Shown: in pieces, positions 1 to 5,195 of the stretch
Layout: each line of letters begins with the position of its first letter
Numbering within the stretch: position 1 is the stretch's first letter
DNA from: JBBRHH01 sp038222915
Lineage (GTDB): Bacteria; Planctomycetota; Phycisphaerae; Tepidisphaerales; Tepidisphaeraceae
Direction of reading: 5' to 3'
Length of the DNA: 7,832 bases
Assembly (NCBI GenBank): GCA_038222915.1
Contig: JBBRHH010000281.1
Span: 1 to 7,832 of the forward strand
Made by a program: the position numbers and the translations under genes
Notes under the pieces: model-generated
What the model was told of the DNA's origin: nothing
The model's database searches: none
Seen by the model: only the letters and a program-made list of their open reading frames with translations

Positions 1-26
1 TTGGAGTATCCGAAGCCGTGAAACAT

Positions 27-359
27 CTAGCGGCTTTTGGCAAAAGGGGGCAGCTCAAGCTCGGGATATCCGCGCGCGGGCGAAGACGACAGTTTCCAGC
101 CGCGCGGAGGGATGTGAAGCAAAGTCCAGACGTCAGCAGGCTCGGCTTCACCCGGTGTGTCGCTGTAGTGCGGCGCGGCAAGACTGCCGCTGTCGGAGGT
201 GATCACTGAATCCCAGTCATAACCACTCGTGTCTGTGCTCCGATCATCTTTCACCTCGATGACGCGACGATGCCAATGGCTATCGAGCCACGCAGCAACA
301 ACCAGGAGCGTCAACAGCCCCAGCAAGAGCGCAAGCAGCCTGAAAAACACGCGGATCAC
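27..359 (-). CDS. Small single-pass membrane protein, function unknown
   Basis: This 110-residue protein is not recognised. Residues 3-24 form a strongly hydrophobic helix (Leu/Val/Ala rich, after MIRVFFR), which fits an uncleaved N-terminal membrane anchor. It is followed by a short basic patch (HWHRR) and a soluble tail of about 75 residues rich in Asp, Ser and Pro. The tail has no motif I can assign; it contains VWTLLHIPPRGW near residues 77-88. The start is GTG at 359, preceded at a 9-base distance by AGGA on the minus strand (369-372 read in reverse complement). The stop is TAG at 29-27, directly followed by an ATG (26-24) in another frame, so a further minus-strand gene could start there and run out of the window. 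The hydrophobic head and the RBS argue for a real gene. Small size and lack of recognisable homology keep confidence moderate. Confidence 0.5.
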   Translation of the reverse strand: MIRVFFRLLALLLGLLTLLVVAAWLDSHWHRRVIEVKDDRSTDTSGYDWDSVITSDSGSLAAPHYSDTPGEAEPADVWTLLHIPPRGWKLSSSPARGYPELELPPFAKSR

Positions 360-563
360 GGACGCTTATCCTACTTCTGCAGGGAAGGCCGCGATATGGC
401 GTGAGTGGCTGGCAGCGGCCGAAGCGTTTTTACGAAACGAGGTGGACGCGGCTTATCGCTGCGGTGGGATTTCCTGGCCTGCCAAATGGGAGGGAATTTG
501 GGGAGTGTGATGCGGCACGTCGGCCATTTTCGGGGGCCGTAATCTTTTGCCTGGGCGTCTCGG

Positions 564-662
564 GTTGGGTTTGGGCGTCGCCTCGCTGCGCGAAGCCGGA
601 GTGCTACAGGACTTCGCTGCGCTGCGGTCGCGGGTACGCGACAATGCTTGTGCGCATTTCCT
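564..662. repeat. Dispersed repeat, copy 1 (99 bp)
   Basis: This is the first of two direct copies offset by 260 bp. Against copy 2 it has four substitutions (at 569, 594, 606 and 624) and a 3-base insertion (650-652, gtg). It contains a perfect hairpin with arms GTCGCG (627-632) and CGCGAC (637-642) and a GGTA loop. A longer-range pairing GCGAAG (590-595) with CTTCGC (612-617) is also possible. It looks like an interspersed intergenic element rather than coding sequence, because the two copies differ by a small indel and sit in poor open frames. Confidence 0.8.
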
Positions 663-823
663 CGTGTTCAGGGTTTCTGTTGGAAAGGCCTCACGACTCG
701 TTCTGTTTAGGCGGGGCTCGACATGAGGGTTAGGATGTTGGGGTGGCGGGCAAGGTGTGGTTGGTTTTCGAGGCGGTTGTTCGAGCATCTGCGCGCACTT
801 ACTCGCATATCTTCCGCGCTGAT

Positions 824-919
824 GTTGGATTTGGGCGTCGCCTCGCTGCGCGAGGCCGGAGTGCTCCAGGACTTCGCTGCGCTTCGGTCGCGGGTACGCG
901 ACAATGCTTCGCATTTCCT
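824..919. repeat. Dispersed repeat, copy 2 (96 bp)
   Basis: This is the second direct copy, identical to the first at 92 of 96 aligned bases. The 6-bp hairpin (arms 887-892 and 897-902, loop GGTA) is unchanged. The outer pairing is also kept: GCGAGG (850-855) faces CTTCGC (872-877), and the A-to-G change turns an A-U pair into a tolerated G-U pair. Retention of both pairings hints at constraint on folded RNA or single-stranded DNA, although two copies are too few to prove it. Confidence 0.8.
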
Positions 920-966
920 TGCGCTTCCTGACGCGGGCGGTGATCCCCTTCCACATGCGGGGCAGA

Positions 967-984
967 GGTGCGGCAAGCCGCACC
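967..984. repeat. Perfect 8-bp inverted repeat (hairpin)
   Basis: The arms GGTGCGGC (967-974) and GCCGCACC (977-984) are perfect reverse complements separated by AA. No T-run follows on either strand, so it is not a standard intrinsic terminator. It lies about 160 bp upstream of the first VWA gene, just past repeat copy 2, and may be part of the same REP-like intergenic unit. Confidence 0.65.
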
Positions 985-1143
985 CTACTTTGCGTTCGGT
1001 CGTTTCCATAGCTGAGCCAAAATGACGAGCCCCAACTTTGTGCTTCCATATGTATATTCAACGTGATAAGCTCTGGATTGTAGGGCCAGCGACCGTGGGT
1101 CCGCAGGCCAAGCCTTCCGTTCACCCTTCCCCGGGAGAACAAC

Positions 1144-2085
1144 ATGCGATCGAGCCCGCCACGCGGTGATGTTCAGGTGGACGACGCTTCCCCCCCTTCA
1201 TTTTGGCAGCGGCCATTCGTGCAGGATGTCATGCCGTTTGTGACGTCGCTGATGATTCATGTTGGGTTTATTGCGGTCGTGCTGCTCTTGTTTCAGGTGG
1301 TGCGGTTCACGCCCAAGCCGTTTGTTTATGTGGACGATTTCGGTCCTGGCGGCGACTTTACCGTTCCGACACCGCCGCCGATTGATCCTTTTCCACCCAA
1401 TCAGCCTCTGACGCCGATGCCGCTCCCGGGCGACTTGCCGACGGCGAACCCGCGGCCGTCCGGAAGATACGATCTTCCCGGAGATGCGAACGATGTTGCA
1501 CCTTTGGTGCGGGTGTTGGTGAGCAAGCCAGGCGGTGATCCGAACACCGTTCCACTGATCCCATGTGGTCCGCGAGAGCAAACCATCTTCACGCCTCCGA
1601 AATCCCGTTCGCGGTCGGTTTGCCTGGTTTGTGATGCGTCGGGTTCGATGCTGTCGCGATTTGATGAACTGCGCGGGGAAATTGTCAAAACAGTGAACCG
1701 CTTCGAAAAAGGCCAGTTCTTCAATGTGATTTTCTTCCAGGAATCGAGCCAGATTGCGCTGTCGTCGCGAGACCTGTTACCGGCCACCGCGGAAAACAAG
1801 GCGCGGTGCTTTGACTTCGTGCAGCGTGTTTCCGCGCACCGGCAGACGAATCCCATCCCGGCGATGGAACTGGCGCTGAAGCAGCATCCGCAGACGATCT
1901 TCCTTCTGACCGATGGCGACTTTGATGACAATGAAGCGGTTGTGAAATGGATTCACGATCACAACACGGCCGGGACCACGATCAGCACGATTGCGTTTTT
2001 GACGGGCGACGCGAGCCCGCGCGAGGTGCTGACCAAGATTGCCAATCAAAACCACGGGCGGTTTACGCAGGTTGAAGAGAAATGA
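1144..2085 (+). CDS. Membrane-anchored VWA-domain protein 1 with TonB-like helix and proline-rich linker
   Basis: The product is a 313-residue inner-membrane protein whose VWA domain should face the periplasm. Residues 20-25 (FWQRPF) precede one hydrophobic helix at about 30-53 that carries S35-LMI-H39, an SxxxH pattern like that in the TonB anchor. Residues 74-105 are rich in proline. The VWA domain spans about 157-312 and keeps a full MIDAS metal site: D164-x-S166-x-S168, T235 and D257 in LLTDG. A CxxC (C160, C163) sits directly before the first MIDAS Asp. VWA domains usually bind protein partners through a divalent metal; the partner here is unknown. The ATG at 1144 is preceded by GGGAG (1133-1137) at a 6-base gap. 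The next gene, 96 bp downstream, encodes a paralogue, so the pair probably forms one operon. The domain call is firm; the cellular role is not known. Confidence 0.9.
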   Translation: MRSSPPRGDVQVDDASPPSFWQRPFVQDVMPFVTSLMIHVGFIAVVLLLFQVVRFTPKPFVYVDDFGPGGDFTVPTPPPIDPFPPNQPLTPMPLPGDLPTANPRPSGRYDLPGDANDVAPLVRVLVSKPGGDPNTVPLIPCGPREQTIFTPPKSRSRSVCLVCDASGSMLSRFDELRGEIVKTVNRFEKGQFFNVIFFQESSQIALSSRDLLPATAENKARCFDFVQRVSAHRQTNPIPAMELALKQHPQTIFLLTDGDFDDNEAVVKWIHDHNTAGTTISTIAFLTGDASPREVLTKIANQNHGRFTQVEEK

Positions 2086-2169
2086 TCGTGCGAGAGGAAT
2101 AAGAACGATAAAGAATGGACGGCCTCCACCGCGGCCAATGGGTTGCGAGCCGATCCGGGACACTTTGCT

Positions 2170-2174
2170 GGAGA
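2170..2174 (+). promoter_or_regulatory. Ribosome binding site that fixes the start of VWA protein 2
   Basis: GGAGA lies 7 bases before the ATG at 2182. The open frame extends upstream to a TTG at 2143, but that start has no RBS. Aligning the FWQRPF motif with that of the upstream paralogue also supports the ATG at 2182. Confidence 0.7.
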
Positions 2175-2181
2175 AAACACC

Positions 2182-3198
2182 ATGAGTTCGCAGCCCTCGA
2201 CGCCCTCCAATCAGGATCAGGAAACAAGGCCAACGTTCTGGCAACGGCCTTTTGTTCTGGAAGTGATGCCGTTCCTGACTTCATTGATGTTCCATGTTGG
2301 ATTGCTCGCGATTGGTATTTTGACGTATCAGGCGGTGACGCACCTGACGGTGGCTACGAAGATCCAACAGTATGTTCCAGACCCCGGCAATCCAATCGAT
2401 GACGGCGTAGGCATCCCGAAAGTTATTGGCGGCTCGGATGGCAGCGCCGTTGATGTGCCGACGCTTCCGGCGGACGTATTGATGAACAGAAACGCGGGCG
2501 GCTCGGGTGGTCCGACGTTGCACACCGTTTCTCTTCCAGGAGATTCGGCCACTCCGGATTCGGTAGCGTTGATCAGCAACGGTCGTCGTGCAATTGCAGG
2601 TGGCGTGGCCGGCGACGGAACAGAAGGCGATGGCGGAGGCGGTACCGGCTTGGGTAAAGGATTCGGCCCTGGTAGTGGCACTGGCTGCCTTTTTGGACTG
2701 CGCGGCCCACGCGGCGCCAGCAAAATCTGCTATGTGTGCGATGCGTCAGGCTCGATGATCGGTCGATTTGATGAACTGCGGGGAGAGATCGTCAGAGCGG
2801 TCAACGAATTGAAGAGCGGCCGGCAGTTCTTCAACGTCATCTTTTTCAGCGACTCCGATGCCAATGTCATGGCGAATGATGCCTTGCTTCCCGCCAATGC
2901 ATTCAACAAGGACCGGTGCGCGAAGTTCGTTGAAAGCGCCACTGCAGCCAAGACCACAAATCCAATCCCGGCGTTGGAAGTGGCATTCAAACAGCATCCT
3001 GAGCTGATCTACCTGTTGACGGACGGCGAGTTCGATGAAAACGAAGTGGTGGTGAAGTGGATCGCCGATCACAACAAGGACCACAAGATCAAGATTAACA
3101 CGATCCACTTTGTGACCGGCGCCGAGGATCCTAAAGCGGTTCTTCAGAAGATCGCCAAAGACAATGGCGGATTTTTCAAGGTGGTTGAAGAGAAGTAG
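2182..3198 (+). CDS. Membrane-anchored VWA-domain protein 2 with TonB-like helix and glycine-rich linker
   Basis: This 338-residue paralogue of the preceding gene product has the same order of parts. FWQRPF is at 19-24, one membrane helix is at about 30-52 with S34-LMF-H38 (SxxxH), a linker follows, then a VWA domain at about 180-337. The MIDAS is complete: D187-x-S189-x-S191, T259 and D281 in LLTDG. C183 and C186 form a CxxC just before the first MIDAS Asp, and C246 matches C222 of the paralogue. The linker differs: instead of proline-rich it is long and glycine-rich, most densely at 140-168. The last residues (VVEEK against QVEEK) are also shared. The start is the ATG at 2182, chosen on the RBS and the paralogue alignment. 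The gene ends just before a strong terminator, which closes the two-gene unit. It could act as a heteromeric partner of protein 1. Confidence 0.9.
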   Translation: MSSQPSTPSNQDQETRPTFWQRPFVLEVMPFLTSLMFHVGLLAIGILTYQAVTHLTVATKIQQYVPDPGNPIDDGVGIPKVIGGSDGSAVDVPTLPADVLMNRNAGGSGGPTLHTVSLPGDSATPDSVALISNGRRAIAGGVAGDGTEGDGGGGTGLGKGFGPGSGTGCLFGLRGPRGASKICYVCDASGSMIGRFDELRGEIVRAVNELKSGRQFFNVIFFSDSDANVMANDALLPANAFNKDRCAKFVESATAAKTTNPIPALEVAFKQHPELIYLLTDGEFDENEVVVKWIADHNKDHKIKINTIHFVTGAEDPKAVLQKIAKDNGGFFKVVEEK

Positions 3199-3226
3199 CC
3201 CTTCGCCGCTTTGCAATTAGTCTACG

Positions 3227-3262
3227 AAGAGGCCCCGGAAATTTTCCGGGGCCTTTTCTTTT
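3227..3262 (+). terminator. Intrinsic terminator after the VWA gene pair
   Basis: A perfect GC-rich stem pairs AGGCCCCGGAAA (3230-3241) with TTTCCGGGGCCT (3243-3254); in practice the A/T bases at its tip form the loop. It is followed by TTTTCTTTT (3254-3262) on the plus strand. It starts 28 bp after the stop of VWA protein 2. The minus-strand lipoprotein gene ends at 3280, so the structure also separates two convergent units, but its T-run favours the plus direction. Confidence 0.92.
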
Positions 3263-3279
3263 GAGTTGGGTTGTTGTGT

Positions 3280-3774
3280 TTAGCGGGTGGTGTCGCGCAT
3301 GGTGCGGATTACTTCTTCGCTGACGCCTGCGTCCCGGAGCTGGTTTTCGTCTGCGCCGGTGAGGTAGAAGCGGGCGTGGTTGCGCTGGATGCGGTCGATG
3401 ATGACTTCGTCGCTCATGCCCTTGTCGGTCCAGACGATGACGTCTTCCTTCAGGACGGGGCGTGATTCGCTGGCGATGCGCGGGGCGGTATCGGTGCGGG
3501 TCTGGTATACGCGATCGCGGTCGCGGTCTCGCTCGCGTTGGTCGCTCTTGTCCATTTCGTTGCCGATGAGCGCGCCAGCGCCAGCGCCGACGAGGCCGCC
3601 GATGACTGCTCCGCCCGCGGCGTGGCCGTGGGATTGGTTGCCGATGATGCCGCCGGCGAGAGCGCCGACGCCGCCACCGATGAGGGCCCCGTTGCCGGCC
3701 TTGCTTGCGCAGCCGGTGATGCCGGCGGTGAGTGCAATTGCAAGTATTAATTTAGCCCGATTCGACGAATGCAT
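3280..3774 (-). CDS. Glycine-zipper 2TM lipoprotein with a DVI..GxSDEVI tail
   Basis: The product is a 164-residue predicted lipoprotein. The signal peptide (1-21) ends in the lipobox I19-T-G-C22; the +2 residue is Ala, which fits outer-membrane sorting. Residues 29-72 are two glycine-zipper segments (GGGVGALAGGIIGN and GGLVGAGAGALIGN) of the 17-kDa-antigen / Gly-zipper type, thought to form a hairpin in the membrane. Residues 79-88 are an Arg/Asp repeat (RERDRDRDR). Residues 108-160 hold two related half-units, K118-GMSDEVI and D148-AGVSEEVI. The frame stays open 18 codons upstream to 3828, but the ATG at 3774 is preferred: AGGAG lies 8 bases before it and the signal peptide starts there. 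It is transcribed towards the VWA genes and is probably monocistronic. Function is unknown; an envelope structural or stress role is usual for the family. Confidence 0.85.
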   Translation of the reverse strand: MHSSNRAKLILAIALTAGITGCASKAGNGALIGGGVGALAGGIIGNQSHGHAAGGAVIGGLVGAGAGALIGNEMDKSDQRERDRDRDRVYQTRTDTAPRIASESRPVLKEDVIVWTDKGMSDEVIIDRIQRNHARFYLTGADENQLRDAGVSEEVIRTMRDTTR

Positions 3775-3782
3775 ATTTACAA

Positions 3783-3787
3783 CTCCT
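3783..3787 (-). promoter_or_regulatory. Ribosome binding site that fixes the lipoprotein start
   Basis: Read on the minus strand this is AGGAG, 8 bases before the ATG at 3774. It supports the shorter protein, which begins directly with its lipoprotein signal peptide, over the in-frame start at 3828. Confidence 0.75.
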
Positions 3788-3940
3788 GTCACATTCGACG
3801 GTACGTCTTTGCCCTGTTGATTCGACACTGTACCACCGCGTGATGTTAGTTGATAGATCGGCAGACTTTGCCAACAGACTTAAGGGGTGGTTGATGCCGC
3901 TGCGGGGCTGCATGCGACATAAGATAGGTATTGGCAGGCA

Positions 3941-5164
3941 TTAATGCGCGGTCATGACGCGGCTAATTGTGAAGATGGGCAGTAAAAGGGCCATTGCGAC
4001 GCCGCCGATGATGAATCCCATAATGATGATCATGAGGGGTTCGATGTAGCGGGTCATGTTGGCAATTTGCTCTTTTAATTCCAACTCGGCAAAGCCTGCC
4101 ACCTGTTCCATGACGTGGGCGAGCTTGCCGCCCTTTTCGCCGCTGTGAATCATCTGGGAAACCGAGCGGGGGACCAGGTCGCTTTCGAAGAGGGGTTCGG
4201 ACAATTGCTTGCCGGCCTGGATCTGCAGGCTCACGCTGGTCCAGAGCTGTTTGAAGTAGGTGTTGGCGCAGAGATCGTGGGCAGTGGCGATGCAGTCGGT
4301 GAGTTGGACGCCGGAGCCGGCCATGGTGCCGACCATGCGGAGGCCGCGGGAGAGATGGAGCTTGCGGAACATCTTGCCGAGGAGCGGGGCGTGCAACTGG
4401 ACGTAATGCCAGACGCGTGCGCCGGACGGGGAGCGGAAGTAGAAGGTGCCGAGGATCGCGCCGAGGACGACGGTGGTGAGGATGGCGAGGTAGTGGCTGA
4501 CGAGGCCGTCGCTGATGGCCATGAGGACTTTGGTTGGGACGGGGAGGGCGGCTTTTTTGTTGGCGTAGATGGCGGTGAAGCGCGGGAGGACGAAGGCGAG
4601 GAGGAAGATGGTGGTGGTCATGGCGAAGGTGAGCATGATCATCGGATAGGTGAGGGCGCCCTTGACCTTGCGGGTGGTCTCCTGCTCGTCGCGCAGGTAG
4701 GCGACGGCGCGGCCTAGCATGCGGGACATCATGCCACTGTGCTCGCTGGCTTTCATGAGGGCGATGAAGACGCGTGGGAAGCTGCGCGGATGGCGGTTGA
4801 GGGCGTTGCTGAAGGAGATGCCGGCCTGAAGTTGTTCGGTGAGATCGGCGACGAGCTTGCGCGCGGCGGGCCGTTCCAACTGCTTGCCGATGCAGTCGAG
4901 GGCCTCGATGAGGGTTACGCCGGTATCGATCATGATGGACAATTGGGTGGCGATCTGGATGAGATCGGCGCGGCTGATCTTGACGCCTGCGCCTCCGGTG
5001 ACGGGGGCGGCTTCGGCTTCTGATTCGGCCGTGGGGCGAACGGAGATCGGGTACTTTCCTTCGGCGCGGATCATCTGCAGGGCTTCGCCGACGGAGGCGG
5101 CGGTGAGCGAGCCGTTGGCGGGGCGGCCGGCGGAGTCTCGGGAGGTGTAGGCGAAGGTGGCCAT
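3941..5164 (-). CDS. gspF: Type II secretion / type IV pilus inner-membrane platform protein (GspF/PilC family)
   Basis: This 407-residue polytopic protein has the usual length of GspF/PilC. It forms the inner-membrane platform on which the assembly ATPase acts to add or remove pilin-like subunits. An N-terminal cytoplasmic segment (1-60, beginning MATFAYTSRDSAGRPANGSL) is followed by two T2SSF domains at about 68-194 and 269-399. Each has the characteristic helix-turn with S/E and Gly: ASEHSG (139-144) and SGEKGG (341-346). Membrane helices are predicted near 172-194, 222-243 and 376-399. The ATPase gene lies 31 bp upstream on the same strand, so the two are almost surely co-transcribed. No good Shine-Dalgarno precedes the ATG; the gap instead carries a heptamer repeat. 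No clear terminator is seen after the stop. GspF and PilC cannot be told apart from this window alone; the symbol marks the family. Confidence 0.93.
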   Translation of the reverse strand: MATFAYTSRDSAGRPANGSLTAASVGEALQMIRAEGKYPISVRPTAESEAEAAPVTGGAGVKISRADLIQIATQLSIMIDTGVTLIEALDCIGKQLERPAARKLVADLTEQLQAGISFSNALNRHPRSFPRVFIALMKASEHSGMMSRMLGRAVAYLRDEQETTRKVKGALTYPMIMLTFAMTTTIFLLAFVLPRFTAIYANKKAALPVPTKVLMAISDGLVSHYLAILTTVVLGAILGTFYFRSPSGARVWHYVQLHAPLLGKMFRKLHLSRGLRMVGTMAGSGVQLTDCIATAHDLCANTYFKQLWTSVSLQIQAGKQLSEPLFESDLVPRSVSQMIHSGEKGGKLAHVMEQVAGFAELELKEQIANMTRYIEPLMIIIMGFIIGGVAMALLLPIFTISRVMTAH

Positions 5165-5168
5165 GGGG

Positions 5169-5189
5169 GTTGCTAGTTGCTGGTTGCTG
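5169..5189. repeat. Heptamer tandem repeat in the gspE-gspF gap
   Basis: Three 7-base units in a row on the plus strand read GTTGCTA, GTTGCTG and GTTGCTG. They fill 21 of the 31 bases between the ATPase stop and the platform-protein start, where a Shine-Dalgarno site would be expected. The gene strand reads CAGCAAC / TAGCAAC units followed by CCCCC before the ATG. Confidence 0.8.
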
Positions 5190-5195
5190 ATTTCG

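Larger units (their letters stand above)
360..1143. other. 784-bp gene-free region with dispersed repeats
   Basis: No credible gene is seen here. The open frames on both strands are Arg/Ser/Pro-rich, overlap one another and run through the repeat copies, so they look like by-products of GC-rich noncoding DNA. What it does hold is listed separately: two copies of a ~96-99 bp repeat (564-662 and 824-919) and a perfect palindrome (967-984). A weak dyad is also present, CGGCC (521-525) with GGCCG (535-539). The last ~150 bp (990-1143) are more AT-rich and must contain the leader of the first VWA gene; they include TATATT at 1053-1058 but no convincing -35 partner at the right distance. Confidence 0.6.

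Noticed and set aside
1..26. Possible start of another minus-strand gene at the ATG 26-24, overlapping the end of the small membrane protein gene as TAG-ATG
   Set aside because: Only eight codons are inside the window and no RBS is seen, so it cannot be supported.
1038..1058. Promoter for the first VWA gene (TTGTGC and TATATT)
   Set aside because: The two boxes are only 9 bases apart, far from the 16-18 needed for a sigma-70 type promoter.
453..1145. 230-codon minus-strand open frame and overlapping plus-strand frames (723-1025, 401-733)
   Set aside because: Arg/Ser/Pro-rich products with no domain signals, running through two copies of a noncoding repeat so that the same peptide phrase appears twice; the frames compete with each other.
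2143..2181. 13-residue N-terminal extension of VWA protein 2 from a TTG
   Set aside because: No RBS for the TTG, while the ATG at 2182 has GGAGA at 7 bases and aligns with the start of the paralogue.
3775..3828. 18-residue extension of the lipoprotein
   Set aside because: It would put 18 polar residues before a well-formed lipoprotein signal peptide; AGGAG with 8-base spacing supports the inner ATG.
3829..3940. Terminator for the gspE-gspF cluster
   Set aside because: No stem with a following T-run was found on the minus strand; only weak imperfect dyads are present.
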